DNA of 64,000 nt from Salinicoccus halitifaciens (GCF_021026095.1 NZ_JAJNCU010000001.1:310001-374000), one strand, 5' to 3'. Shown: positions 36,049 to 45,911, counted from the stretch's first letter. Notes: generated from the sequence alone by a model not told the origin. Program-made: numbers and translations.

Positions 36049-36069
36049 TTTTTATCAGGGCGTTTTTTT
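36041..36069 (+). terminator. Rho-independent terminator after the DUF1659-DUF2922-YvrJ operon
   Basis: CGCCCTGA / TCAGGGCG 8-bp stem, 6-nt T-rich loop, seven T after the stem. Confidence 0.92.
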
Positions 36070-36095
36070 AGTATAATTGATTTGAGGTGTTATTT

Positions 36096-37205
36096 ATGAA
36101 AATTTTACATACCGCCGACTGGCATATCGGCAAGAAATTGAACGGCAGGGATCTGCTGGAAGACCAAAAATTCGTGTTGGAACAGCTCATCGGGCATATT
36201 GAAACGTTGAAACCCGACATCATCGTGATTGCAGGGGACATCTATGACCGCAGCAACCCGCCAAGGGAGGCGCTGAACCTGGTCAACCATTATCTTCACA
36301 AGATGAATGTCGAAATGGGGCTTCCGGTCCTGATAAACAGCGGCAACCATGATTCGAGGGCGCTGCTCGACTACGGATCTGAATGGTTCAAGGCGACGGA
36401 TCTGCATATACATACATCACTCGAGGAGGTGTTCACGCCCGTCACCATCGGCGGCATCAATTTTTATCTGGTGCCGCACATCGATGTCCTCGAGGCGCGC
36501 CACCATTTCGACGACAGCGGACTGCGTACGCATCATGACGTATATGAATACATCACGGAGCGGATGAAGCCCGATCTTGAGGAGCAGAATATACTGATCG
36601 GCCATCTCTTCATCCAGGACGGTGCACAGAGCGATTCCGAACGGGCACTGTCCATCGGGATGTCCGAGGAAGTGGACAGCACCATATTCGATGATTTCGA
36701 TTATGTGCTGCTCGGCCATCTGCATCACCCTTTTGCGATCAATCATGAGAAGATTTTTTACAGCGGTTCCCTATTGAAGTACTCATTCAATGAAGTCCAT
36801 CAGCCGAAAGGGTTCAGGTGGCTGGATACGGAGGCGGGGACCGTCAAATTCATACCGCTCTCACCGATGCATGACATCGTCGAGTTCGAAGGCGATTTCG
36901 ACGACCTCATCAATGAGAGGGTGGATTTCGACGATAAGGATGCATACTTCAAATTCACATTGAGCAATTTAAGCCATGTGAAGGAACCGATGTCGAAGAT
37001 CAAGATGATCTATCCGAACACCCTTGAGCTGAAGGTGAAGACGGACGACCATGACTTCAATATGACGACGATCGATATGAAAGAGACGAGTGACTATGAT
37101 ATATACGCTTCATTCATAGAAGAGATCGCCAAGCGGCCGCCGACTGAAACCGAGACAGAGATTTTTGAAGAATATTTTGGAGGTGGCCATAATGAAGCCC
37201 ATTAA
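36096..37205 (+). CDS. sbcD: Exonuclease subunit SbcD
   Basis: Mre11-type metallophosphoesterase subunit of the SbcCD nuclease, which opens hairpins and trims blocked DNA ends. 369 aa. Phosphoesterase motifs in order: D8-x-H10 in HTADWHIGKK, AGDIYDRSNPP, NSGNHDSR, GHLF and LLGHLHHP, followed by the capping domain. GAGGTG is 6 nt before ATG 36096. It overlaps sbcC by 14 nt. Confidence 0.96.
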   Translation: MKILHTADWHIGKKLNGRDLLEDQKFVLEQLIGHIETLKPDIIVIAGDIYDRSNPPREALNLVNHYLHKMNVEMGLPVLINSGNHDSRALLDYGSEWFKATDLHIHTSLEEVFTPVTIGGINFYLVPHIDVLEARHHFDDSGLRTHHDVYEYITERMKPDLEEQNILIGHLFIQDGAQSDSERALSIGMSEEVDSTIFDDFDYVLLGHLHHPFAINHEKIFYSGSLLKYSFNEVHQPKGFRWLDTEAGTVKFIPLSPMHDIVEFEGDFDDLINERVDFDDKDAYFKFTLSNLSHVKEPMSKIKMIYPNTLELKVKTDDHDFNMTTIDMKETSDYDIYASFIEEIAKRPPTETETEIFEEYFGGGHNEAH

Positions 37206-40176
37206 ACTGGAGATGGAATATTTCGGCCCCTTCAAAAGTGAAGCGATCGATTTCGGCAGCGTCGAAGGGCAGATGTTTCTGATCAGCGGGAAAACGGGTT
37301 CCGGCAAGACGATGATCTTTGACGCCATCACATTCGCACTGTACGGCCAGACATCCACATCGGACCGTGATGAAGATTCGGTCAGAAGCCAGTTTGCGAC
37401 GGATGACGATCTATCGAGAGTCAGCCTGGAATTCAAAATAGGGGAGCATGCCTACAGGGTGGAGCGGGAACTCAGCTTCAATAAAGCGGGCAGGAAGTCG
37501 AAAGTCCCTTCCAAAGCGGCACTGTATGGAGAAGACGGCAGCGTAATTGAAAGCTCCGTGACCGGTGTCACGGCGAAAGTCATCGAAATCATCCAGCTGA
37601 CGGCCGAGCAGTTCAGGCAGATACTGATCCTGCCGCAGGGGGAATTCAAGCGGCTGCTCGTCTCGACGAGTGAGGAAAAACAGAAGATTTTAAGGACTTT
37701 ATTCCGGACGGAGCGGTTTGTGCACTTTGAATTGAAGCTGCGGGAACTTGAGAAGAGCGTACAGGCCGAAATGCACCAGCTCGAGGCGAAAATCTCTGAA
37801 CAGCTGAGCACCCTGCCCGAGAATGAGGACCATCCGAGTTTCCACCATAGACTGTCCTCACTGGAGAAAAAGATTGAAGATACACGCCTTGAATCCGCCC
37901 GGCTGGCTGAAGGAATAGAGAAGGCGAGAACAGAACGGGATGCGCTGCAGGAGGGATTGAATAAAAAGACTGCACATAATGAAAAAGTGGCAAAACTGCA
38001 GCAATTGACCGGACAGCGGGATCATCTTGAAAGCCGTGCAAGGGACATGCGTATGCTGGAAGCAGAGATCAACGATTATAAAAAGGTGGGGACCATCAGT
38101 TTTGAGCTCAGACGCGAGCAGGAGCTCGAACGTCAGATCGCCGAATCGGAAAAAAGGCTTGAAAACCTCAACCGGGATTATGACCGCATACAAAATGACC
38201 ACTCGATGCTCCAGGAAGAACTGTCAGACCTCCAAAGCAGGGAAGAAGCGATCCATGAGAGCGAACGTTTCATCACACGCAATGAGCGCTTCCTGAATGA
38301 CCGTTTTGAAATGCTTCCTGCGGAGCTTTCCCGGTTGGATCACGAACTGGAAGCGCTCCGGAAATCCAGGAGCCTCCTGGAGGAGGAATATCAAGCATTC
38401 AGGGCGGAGCTTGAAAGCCTGACCGTCTCAAATGATGTGATTGAACAGCTCACTTCAAGGAAGCATGCACTGGAAATCAAAAAGCAGGAAATGAAAAGCT
38501 TGATTGCGCAGGAAGAGAAGTACAGAGGGTATGACAAGGAGATTGAAGCCCTCGAAGAGAAGCTGCGCGTCAACGGGGAAAAGCATGATGAATGCGTCCG
38601 GAATCTTGATGATTTGAAATCTTCGGTGCAGACCAAATTCAAGGCGGAAGATCGCGAACACATCGAACATCTCGTCAGCCATCTTGAAATCGGCGGCACG
38701 TGTCCGGTATGCCAGAAGACGGTCGAGGAGATGCCCGGCGCGCCGTATTATATGAGCGGTGAGGAAGAGCAGCAGATTAAGTCGCTGAATGCCCGCATTG
38801 AGTCATTGAAGGGGGAAGAATCCTCACTCCAGCAGGAAAGGCAGTTGTACAAAGCACTGCTGAAAGATGCAGAGCGCAGCTCCCTACAGGCGCTTGCGGA
38901 GGAAATGGCGTCTCTTGAAGATGAATCAGGCTGCGTATCAAAAGAGCTTGAAAATGCAAGGGCAGAGCGTGAAAGGAAAGAAGTCCTCCAAAAGGAGATG
39001 ACGGAAAAATCCAACTCACTCCATGAAGTGAACATAAAAATGGAGAAAAACGACCACAGGCGCATTCAGTTCGAGGAACATCTCAATGAATTCAAAAAAG
39101 AGACCGGGTTTTCGAAATACGGTGATTTTAAACAACATATGGAAAAGATCAAAAAGGAAGCGGAGGCATACAGGCAGCACAGGAAATCACTGGAGGAACG
39201 CCGTGATGCTTTAAATCATGAGTTCACCAGGATCTCACAGTCCATCAGGAGCCTTAATGAAGCGGTGATGAGCGACAAGGAGAAGGTCAGGGAAATGACT
39301 GTTATAGTGGACGGCTTTTTAAATGAGGAACCGTTCATCGACAGGGCCGAGCTGCATGAGATACTCGGCAGACGCGATATGGACGCAAAAGAGCAGGAAG
39401 TCCAGGCATTCCACCGTGAAAAGTCATCGACCGACATGCAGATTGAAGCCGTCAAAAAGGAACTGGATCACGAAGAAATGTATGATCTCAGTGAGGACCG
39501 GTCACTGATCGAGCATGCCGCTGCCGAAGTGGAGCAGCTGCAGACCGGACTTGCCGTGCTGCACAATGATATCAGGCAGTTCCAGCGTGTATTCGACACG
39601 GTGTCTGAGTATATCGGCGATTATGAGAAGAAGAAAGAGCGCCATCATGCGGTACACGAACTCGTACAGAAAGTCGCGGGCAACAACCACAGTAAAATCT
39701 CACTGGAACGCTACGTCCTCACTTATTTCCTTGAAAAGATACTGAACATCGCGAACAAACGGCTTTTGGAAATGACGCATCACAGGTATGCGCTGATCCG
39801 CAGCACATCCCAGGCACGGCGCAAGACCGGGCTCGATATCGAAGTGTTCGATTACTACAATAATTCATCGAGGCATATCTCCTCGCTGTCCGGCGGCGAA
39901 ACATTCCAGGCTTCACTGTCCCTGGCGCTCGCACTCAGTGAAGCGGTTCAGCAGGAAGCGGGCGGCATCAATCTCGATACGATGTTTATCGATGAAGGTT
40001 TTGGTACACTGGATAAAGAGACTCTGGAAATTGCCATTTCAACTCTTGTCGATCTGCAATCGGGCGGGAAGACAATCGGCATCATCTCCCATGTCACCGA
40101 ATTGAAGGAACGGTTGAACCACATTCTGGAAGTCAAATCGGAAGATGAAATAAGCACAGCCACATTCAATCTGTAG
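37192..40176 (+). CDS. sbcC: Exonuclease subunit SbcC
   Basis: Rad50-type SMC ATPase of 994 aa, partner of SbcD. Walker A GKTGSGKT (about 33-40) is at the N-terminus; long coiled coils (about 180-490 and 525-830) flank the zinc hook GGTCPVCQK (C504, C507). The C-terminal half of the ATPase has the signature SLSGGETFQASLSLALALSE and Walker B MFIDEGFGTLD. ATG 37192 has GGAGGTGG upstream and lies inside sbcD, so the subunits are translationally coupled. Confidence 0.96.
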   Translation: MKPIKLEMEYFGPFKSEAIDFGSVEGQMFLISGKTGSGKTMIFDAITFALYGQTSTSDRDEDSVRSQFATDDDLSRVSLEFKIGEHAYRVERELSFNKAGRKSKVPSKAALYGEDGSVIESSVTGVTAKVIEIIQLTAEQFRQILILPQGEFKRLLVSTSEEKQKILRTLFRTERFVHFELKLRELEKSVQAEMHQLEAKISEQLSTLPENEDHPSFHHRLSSLEKKIEDTRLESARLAEGIEKARTERDALQEGLNKKTAHNEKVAKLQQLTGQRDHLESRARDMRMLEAEINDYKKVGTISFELRREQELERQIAESEKRLENLNRDYDRIQNDHSMLQEELSDLQSREEAIHESERFITRNERFLNDRFEMLPAELSRLDHELEALRKSRSLLEEEYQAFRAELESLTVSNDVIEQLTSRKHALEIKKQEMKSLIAQEEKYRGYDKEIEALEEKLRVNGEKHDECVRNLDDLKSSVQTKFKAEDREHIEHLVSHLEIGGTCPVCQKTVEEMPGAPYYMSGEEEQQIKSLNARIESLKGEESSLQQERQLYKALLKDAERSSLQALAEEMASLEDESGCVSKELENARAERERKEVLQKEMTEKSNSLHEVNIKMEKNDHRRIQFEEHLNEFKKETGFSKYGDFKQHMEKIKKEAEAYRQHRKSLEERRDALNHEFTRISQSIRSLNEAVMSDKEKVREMTVIVDGFLNEEPFIDRAELHEILGRRDMDAKEQEVQAFHREKSSTDMQIEAVKKELDHEEMYDLSEDRSLIEHAAAEVEQLQTGLAVLHNDIRQFQRVFDTVSEYIGDYEKKKERHHAVHELVQKVAGNNHSKISLERYVLTYFLEKILNIANKRLLEMTHHRYALIRSTSQARRKTGLDIEVFDYYNNSSRHISSLSGGETFQASLSLALALSEAVQQEAGGINLDTMFIDEGFGTLDKETLEIAISTLVDLQSGGKTIGIISHVTELKERLNHILEVKSEDEISTATFNL

Positions 40177-40210
40177 TGTCTTATTTCTGATTCAGGAAAG
40201 AAGTGTCAGC

Positions 40211-41626
40211 ATGAAGAGAAAATTGTCGGATTTCTTTAATGAAAGAAATTTCGTTGTCGCGAATTTAATCTTTGGGGCATTCATCGCCATATTGAACCAG
40301 ACACTGCTCGTCACGGCCGTCCCGTCCATCATGGAAGATCTTAATATCCCGTTCAGCACGGCACAATGGCTGACAACGGGATTCTTCCTTGTGAACGGGA
40401 TCATGATTCCCGTGACCGCATTTCTGATTAATAAGTTCACGACCCGGAAGTTATATATATTCGCAATGACCTTGTTCACGATCGGGACGATCATTGCGGC
40501 AGCAGCCCCTGCTTTCGGCCTGCTGCTTGTGGGGCGCATCGTCCAGGCGGCAGCGGCGGGCATCATGATGCCCTTATCCCAGGTGGTGCTGCTCAAAATG
40601 TTCGCACCTGAAAAGCGCGGGCGGGCCATGGGGCTGTTCGGCCTGATCATCGGTTTTGCACCGGCGGTCGGACCGTCACTGTCCGGCTATATTGTTGAAA
40701 TCTGGCCGTGGCGGACGTTATTCATCATCATTGCACCTTTTGCTGCAGTGAACATATTATTTGCATACAGGTTCATGAGGAACGTCACTGAAACGACGGA
40801 TCCGCCTGTGGATTATACATCGATCATCCTCTCTACACTCGGTTTCGGCGGCATGCTCTACGGATTTTCGGTTGCAGGCATGCGCGGATGGACGGACCCG
40901 GAAGTCGTGCTGCCGATCATCATCGGCGGCATCATCGTCTTCATCTTTGTCCGCAGGCAGCTGAGGCTTGATATACCGCTTCTGGAACTCAGGGTGTTCA
41001 AAAACAAATATTTCCTGCTCAGCACACTCATCGGGGTGATCGTATTCACATCGATGGTCAGTGCAAACAACATTCTGCCGGTGTTGATGCAGGATATGCT
41101 CGGGTACACCGCATTCGAATCGGGCCTTGCATTATTCCCGGGTGCATTGCTGATGGGCGGGTTCGGTCTCGCAGCGGGCTTTTTATTCGACAAATACGGC
41201 ATCAAGGTGCTGACGGTGATTTCACTCGGGATCATTTTTGTGACCTCCGTCATGCTGGCAGTGCTGGATGAAAATACATCATGGATATACTTGACGATCG
41301 TCTATTCTTTCCGCCTCATCGGGGCGGGACTGTCGATGATGCCGCTCACGACGTTTGCGATGAATGCACTGGAAGACCATCTGCTGCCGCACGGGACATC
41401 GATCAACAATACGATGAGACAGATCGGCGGGTCATTGTTCACAGCCCTGCTGATCACGATCATGACAGGATTTGCGATCAATGCATCCGCAGGCGAGCCG
41501 ACGATCGCCGAAGAAATCATGGGCGTCAACGTCTCCTTCATCGTGGCTGCCGTCCTCGCATTCATCGGCCTCGTCATGGCCTTCTTCCTGAAGGAACAGA
41601 AGAGGAGGAAGATGGTCGAGGAATAA
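40211..41626 (+). CDS. DHA2-family multidrug MFS transporter
   Basis: 471-aa, 14-helix efflux transporter of the EmrB/QacA/LmrB group. Visible marks: the first helix AFIAILNQTLLVTAVPSIM, FSTAQWLTTGFFLVNGIMIP, motif A-like GRIVQAAAAGIMMP and motif C-like IIGFAPAVGPSLSG. It is closely similar in pattern to the truncated transporter at the left edge, so the organism has at least two paralogues within 40 kb. It stands alone after sbcC. Substrate unknown. Confidence 0.92.
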   Translation: MKRKLSDFFNERNFVVANLIFGAFIAILNQTLLVTAVPSIMEDLNIPFSTAQWLTTGFFLVNGIMIPVTAFLINKFTTRKLYIFAMTLFTIGTIIAAAAPAFGLLLVGRIVQAAAAGIMMPLSQVVLLKMFAPEKRGRAMGLFGLIIGFAPAVGPSLSGYIVEIWPWRTLFIIIAPFAAVNILFAYRFMRNVTETTDPPVDYTSIILSTLGFGGMLYGFSVAGMRGWTDPEVVLPIIIGGIIVFIFVRRQLRLDIPLLELRVFKNKYFLLSTLIGVIVFTSMVSANNILPVLMQDMLGYTAFESGLALFPGALLMGGFGLAAGFLFDKYGIKVLTVISLGIIFVTSVMLAVLDENTSWIYLTIVYSFRLIGAGLSMMPLTTFAMNALEDHLLPHGTSINNTMRQIGGSLFTALLITIMTGFAINASAGEPTIAEEIMGVNVSFIVAAVLAFIGLVMAFFLKEQKRRKMVEE

Positions 41627-41664
41627 AGGCAGCGCATGGACATACTAATTTCACAATATTATAT

Positions 41665-41695
41665 AAAAACACAGACAACTCGTGTTTTTAATTTG
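41665..41695 (+). terminator. Possible AT-rich terminator
   Basis: AAAAACAC / GTGTTTTT 8-bp stem with a 9-nt loop; the T-run is part of the stem. Weaker than the other terminators. Confidence 0.5.
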
Positions 41696-41731
41696 GTATA
41701 TTAAAAGTAGTTGAAATATGGAGGGTATTGA

Positions 41732-42346
41732 TTGAAGAAATTTATTTTGTTTACACTGATCTCTTCATTGCTGCTTGCTGCCTGCAGTGACTCGGATGTT
41801 GAAACAATGTCCAGTTTCGGTAATGAAATCGGGGAGTATTCGGTGACGAATCAAGACGGTGAGACCTTTACAAATGAAGATATGGAAGGCAAGGTATGGC
41901 TCCTTGATTTCATATTCACAAATTGTGCGACGGTCTGTCCTCCAATGACTGCCAATATGACACATGTCACACAGGAGCTCGAAGAGCTTGGTGTTGAAGA
42001 CTACGGTGTCCTGAGTTTCTCGGTCGACCCGGAAAATGATACACCCGAGGCCCTGACGGAATACATCGAGTATTATGAGGTGCCTGAAGGCACAGAGTGG
42101 CATCTGGTGACGGATTATGATTATGACTTCATCCGCGGATTTGCGGAACAGAATTTCAAGACGATTGTGGCACCGCCGCCATCGGGCAGTGACCAGGTCA
42201 CGCACGGGACGAGCTTCTATCTGATTGATTCGGATGGCGTCGTCAGGAAGTCCTACCCGGGGCTTGATACCGGAGATACGAGCTTCCCCGTCGATGAAAT
42301 CGTTGATGATGTTGCGACATTGACCGCGGAAATAGATATGGAATGA
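41732..42346 (+). CDS. SCO1/SenC family copper chaperone lipoprotein
   Basis: 204-aa membrane-anchored thioredoxin-fold protein that supplies copper to the CuA centre of cytochrome c oxidase. The lipobox is LLAAC (C18). Copper ligands are visible: C65-x3-C69 in FTNCATVCPP and H158 in QVTHGTSF. The start is TTG 41732 with GGAGGG upstream. With ccdA and ccdC it points to an aerobic chain with c-type cytochromes. An alternative role in thiol redox control is known for some SCO proteins. Confidence 0.93.
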   Translation: MKKFILFTLISSLLLAACSDSDVETMSSFGNEIGEYSVTNQDGETFTNEDMEGKVWLLDFIFTNCATVCPPMTANMTHVTQELEELGVEDYGVLSFSVDPENDTPEALTEYIEYYEVPEGTEWHLVTDYDYDFIRGFAEQNFKTIVAPPPSGSDQVTHGTSFYLIDSDGVVRKSYPGLDTGDTSFPVDEIVDDVATLTAEIDME

Positions 42347-42350
42347 CTTT

Positions 42351-42377
42351 AAAAGAGCAGACAGCTGCTCTTTTTTT
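42351..42377 (+). terminator. Rho-independent terminator after SCO gene
   Basis: AAAGAGCAG / CTGCTCTTT stem with a 4-nt loop followed by further T. Confidence 0.88.
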
Positions 42378-42444
42378 GATTTGACATATTTATAACCCGG
42401 TGAAATATGTTATGATGTTTTAGTTATTCAAGGGAGGCGGTCGA

Positions 42445-43650
42445 ATGTCGGTACGTAAAGAACGTTATTACATAGCTTTGTTGCTGCTCGCGATCATTTT
42501 TATAGGGGGATCCCTGCGCTCGCCGATTTCATCCATCGGTCCGCTGGTCCCTTTCTTCAGTGAGGATCTCGGCCTCAGCAATACGATGATCGGTTTCCTG
42601 AACACCCTGCCGCTTCTGGCATTCGGCCTGTTCTCGCCCTTCATACCGGGTATTGCGCGGAAATACGGCATGGAGATCCCTTTGCTGATTTCAATGATTT
42701 TTCTGACCGCAGGAATCTTCATGAGGGGGATGGACGGCACGGTCATGCTGTTTTTCGGAACTGCGGTGATCGGCCTCTCCATTGCGGTCGGCAACGTCCT
42801 CTCGCCGGGTCTCATCAAGGCGACTTTCCCGTTTAAGGTCGGCCTGATGACGGGGCTGTATTCTTTTTCAATGAATATCGTGAGTGCCCTGTCGGCGGGG
42901 CTTTCCGTAAGTGTGGCCGCCGCCAGCGGATATGACTGGCGGACGGCGCTCGCAATGTGGGGCATATTCCCCCTGATTGCCGTATTTGTGCTGATTCTGA
43001 GGATGCCGCGGGTGATGGAGGAACGGAAGAAGGTCTTCAAAGCAATTGATGGCAGGCCGTCCAAGAAACTGTGGAATTCCCCGCTTGCATGGGCTGTGAC
43101 GTTTTATATGGGGCTCCAGTCCCTGATTCCATATACTTTGTTTGCCTGGCTGCCGGCGATACTGGTGGATAAAGGTTTCAGCGAGACGGAAGCGGGATGG
43201 ATGCTCACAATCTATCAGCTGGGACTCCTGCCGACGACCTTCATCGCACCGCTCATCGCTTATAGATTTTCGGACCAGCGGGTGCTCGGTGTATCGAGCG
43301 GCCTGATGTTCGCAACGGGCCTTTTAGGTGTTTTGCTGATGCCGGTGCACTGGATGATCATACCGTTCCTGAGCCTTACCGGCATCGGTGCCGGCACCAC
43401 TTTCAGCCTGGCGATGATGTTCTTCGTGCTGCGCTCTAATTCGGTGGAACAGTCGGCACAGCTGTCGGGGATGGCCCAGTCCGTCGGCTATGTGCTGGCG
43501 GCGACCGGTCCTTTACTGCTTGGGATGCTTGCCGAATATACCGGCTCATGGAGTCCTTCCATGATGATACTGATTGCGGTGTCATTAATGATTGCCGTCT
43601 TCGGATATTTTGCAGGCAGTAACAGAACCGTGACAAACGGGGTTCGATAA
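42445..43650 (+). CDS. CynX/NimT-family MFS transporter
   Basis: 401-aa, 12-helix major facilitator of the CynX/NimT (cyanate/nitroimidazole) group. Typical features: GGSLRSPISSIGPLVPFFSE at the N-terminus, LGLSNTMIGFLNTLPLLAFG and the central loop with RMPRVMEERKK. AGGGAGGCGG lies upstream of ATG 42445. Substrate unknown; no cyanase or other catabolic gene lies beside it. Confidence 0.88.
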   Translation: MSVRKERYYIALLLLAIIFIGGSLRSPISSIGPLVPFFSEDLGLSNTMIGFLNTLPLLAFGLFSPFIPGIARKYGMEIPLLISMIFLTAGIFMRGMDGTVMLFFGTAVIGLSIAVGNVLSPGLIKATFPFKVGLMTGLYSFSMNIVSALSAGLSVSVAAASGYDWRTALAMWGIFPLIAVFVLILRMPRVMEERKKVFKAIDGRPSKKLWNSPLAWAVTFYMGLQSLIPYTLFAWLPAILVDKGFSETEAGWMLTIYQLGLLPTTFIAPLIAYRFSDQRVLGVSSGLMFATGLLGVLLMPVHWMIIPFLSLTGIGAGTTFSLAMMFFVLRSNSVEQSAQLSGMAQSVGYVLAATGPLLLGMLAEYTGSWSPSMMILIAVSLMIAVFGYFAGSNRTVTNGVR

Positions 43651-43724
43651 AATATCATCTTTTGCATGAGGACTTTTTTTGGTCTGTTATGCTACGATTA
43701 ATAAAAACAGGAAAGGCTGATTTT

Positions 43725-44669
43725 ATGAGGAATGTAATACTGGACTGCGATCCGGGACATGATGATGCAATCTCCATCATCATCGGGGCATCAAAAAGGA
43801 GCGGACTGAACATACTCGGCATCACCACGGTTGCGGGGAATGTGGAAGTCGAAAAGAATACGAGGAACGCCCTGCAGGTCTGTGAACTGATCGGTTTGGA
43901 TGTGCCTGTTGTTGAAGGTGCTGTGCGGCCGCTGGTCAGGGAAAGCGAAATTGCACCTGAAATCCACGGAGAGACCGGCCTCGACGGCCCTGTGCTTGAA
44001 GCGCCGCGCAAAGAGAAATCATCGGGCCATGCGGTCGACTTCATCATTGAACAGGTGAAAAAGAGTGAGGGGAAAGTGACGCTCGTTCCGACCGGGCCCC
44101 TTACGAACATCGCGCTTGCTTTGATCAAGGAACCTTCAATAAAGGACAATATAGACGAGATTGTCCTGATGGGCGGAGGCACGTTCGGCAACTGGACGCC
44201 TGCTGCAGAGTTCAACATCTATGTGGATGCAGAGGCTGCGAAAGTGGTGTACGAAAGCGGCGTTCCGGTCACGATGTTCGGACTGGATGTCACGCACCAG
44301 GTCATCGCAGATGAGGCGATCATCAATCGGGTGGCTGAGATCGACAACATCACCGCCGGGTTCGTGAAAGAACTCCTGATTTTCTTTGCCGAAACTTACA
44401 GAAACCATTTCGGTTTTTCAGGCGGACCGATTCACGATGCATGTACGACGATGTACCTGATCGACCCGGATATGTTCAACTTTGAAGATGTGAACGTCAC
44501 GATCGAGACGAAAGGTGAAGCTACATACGGGATGACCGTGGTCGACCTGCTAAAAACTACGGGCAAAACGGAAAACGTCAAATTCGCAACCGGTGTGGAT
44601 GAAGAGACATTCTGGAACGTCTTCCTGGACATCCTTGATTCGTATGGTGAAACCAATGCGGAAGCCTAA
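43725..44669 (+). CDS. Nucleoside hydrolase (IUNH family)
   Basis: Cleaves the N-glycosidic bond of ribonucleosides to base and ribose, 314 aa. The Ca-binding ribose site DCDPGHDDA (D7, D9, D13, D14) is at the N-terminus, followed by GITTVAGNVEVEKNTRNAL, LVPTGPLTNIALAL, EFNIYVDAEAA and the C-terminal DACTTMYLIDP. GAAAGG is 8 nt before ATG 43725. It overlaps the ribokinase gene by 14 nt, so liberated ribose can be phosphorylated at once. Purine versus pyrimidine preference is not readable with certainty. Confidence 0.94.
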   Translation: MRNVILDCDPGHDDAISIIIGASKRSGLNILGITTVAGNVEVEKNTRNALQVCELIGLDVPVVEGAVRPLVRESEIAPEIHGETGLDGPVLEAPRKEKSSGHAVDFIIEQVKKSEGKVTLVPTGPLTNIALALIKEPSIKDNIDEIVLMGGGTFGNWTPAAEFNIYVDAEAAKVVYESGVPVTMFGLDVTHQVIADEAIINRVAEIDNITAGFVKELLIFFAETYRNHFGFSGGPIHDACTTMYLIDPDMFNFEDVNVTIETKGEATYGMTVVDLLKTTGKTENVKFATGVDEETFWNVFLDILDSYGETNAEA

Positions 44670-45525
44670 GGTCACCGTCATCGGCAGCATCAATATGGAC
44701 CTTGTGACCATCACCGATGAAGTGGCGATGCAGGGTGAGACCGTCCACGGAAAGGACTTCCGGACACTCCACGGCGGCAAGGGCGCAAACCAGGCCATTG
44801 CCGCCTCGCGCCTCGGAGCCGACGTATCCATGATCGGGAAAGTCGGGGATGATGATTTCGGACGCGCGATGCTTGAAAACTTTGAGTCGAACGGTGTGGA
44901 TATTAAGGGAGTCGGCATTGAAAAAGACACCCCTTCAGGCATTGCGAACATCATCGTTTCAGATAAAGACAACCGGATCATCATCGTTGCCGGGGCCAAC
45001 GGCAAGGTGGGACGGGCACATGTCGACCGGTATGCTGAAATCATCCGGGAGAGCGATATCGTGCTCGTCCAGTTCGAAATACCGATGGAGACTGTAAAGC
45101 ATGCAATCGATATATGCCGCCGGGAAAATGTCCCCGTCATTATCAACCCGGCACCGGTCACAGCGCTTGAGGATGCCTACTTTGAAGCTGCCGCTTATAT
45201 CACACCGAATGAACATGAGCGCGCAAAACTCTTTAAAATGCGTGATGACGGCCTGCCGGAGCATCATGAGAAACTGATCACGACACAGGGCGCACAAGGT
45301 GCGTCATACTTCGAGGAGGGCAAAGAAATCATACTGCCGCCGAAAAGTGTCGAAGTGGTGGATACGACCGGGGCTGGGGATACCTTCAATGCCGCGTTCG
45401 CTGTTGCCATCGCCGAAGGAAAAGGTATCGAAGCGGCGATCAATTTCGCGAATGCCGCCGCAGGTATTGCGGTCGGTAAAATCGGTGCACAGAACGGGAT
45501 GCCGAAGCGGGAAGACCTCCAATAA
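44656..45525 (+). CDS. rbsK: Ribokinase
   Basis: PfkB-family sugar kinase, 289 aa, converting ribose to ribose-5-phosphate. It shows VIGSINMDLV, the substrate-loop GGKGANQAIAASRLGADV, PAPVT and the anion-hole/catalytic motif DTTGAGDTFNAAF (catalytic D242). The start is inside the nucleoside hydrolase gene; ATG 44656 gives the usual short lead into the first strand, with GGTGA 5 nt upstream (ATG 44644 is possible). Nucleoside hydrolase and ribokinase form a two-gene salvage operon. Confidence 0.93.
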   Translation: MRKPKVTVIGSINMDLVTITDEVAMQGETVHGKDFRTLHGGKGANQAIAASRLGADVSMIGKVGDDDFGRAMLENFESNGVDIKGVGIEKDTPSGIANIIVSDKDNRIIIVAGANGKVGRAHVDRYAEIIRESDIVLVQFEIPMETVKHAIDICRRENVPVIINPAPVTALEDAYFEAAAYITPNEHERAKLFKMRDDGLPEHHEKLITTQGAQGASYFEEGKEIILPPKSVEVVDTTGAGDTFNAAFAVAIAEGKGIEAAINFANAAAGIAVGKIGAQNGMPKREDLQ

Positions 45526-45539
45526 TCATGTAAACTCAG

Positions 45540-45578
45540 AACTCCCGCAGGTCCAATAATGGACGTGCGGGAGTTTTA
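45540..45578 (+). terminator. Rho-independent terminator after ribokinase
   Basis: AACTCCCGCA / TGCGGGAGTT 10-bp stem, 16-nt loop, TTTTAAT tail (two T of the tail lie in the stem). Confidence 0.85.
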
Positions 45579-45596
45579 ATGTAGATTCACATGATT

Positions 45597-45911
45597 TTAA
45601 TTCGTTTTTTGAGCCATTCTGACGAGGGTCCTTGCGACCGCCTTCTTCTCGTCATCATTTTCAGTCGTTTTCCAAAGCTCTTTTAGAACCTGTTCTTCAC
45701 GGTTCCGCGGTTCTTCACTTGAAGCCAGATAATCCGCCACTTTAGTGGCAGCTTTTGCGAGCTGGTCTTCATTCATGCCCATCTTCTCGCCTTTGCTCAC
45801 CTGATCGCCTAAATAATTGATGAACTTGTCATAGTTCTGCAGGATTTGATCCTTGTCTTCCTAATCCATGTTGCGTGCTTCTTCTGGGTTATTCACATTC
45901 TCGTTACTCAT
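45597..45911 (-). pseudogene. DUF3243-family protein with in-frame stop
   Basis: Read from ATG 45911 (AGGAGGCG upstream) the frame gives MSNENVNNPEEARNMD, then TAG at 45863-45861, then EDKDQILQNYDKFINYLGDQ continuing without shift into GMNEDQLAKAATKVADYLAS and the end at 45597. The downstream part is a good DUF3243 match (Bacilli, about 90 aa, unknown function). The perfect ribosome binding site and unbroken frame on both sides make this one recent nonsense change, a sequencing error, or less likely readthrough. A GTG at 45800 could give only a truncated 67-aa product. Confidence 0.75.
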
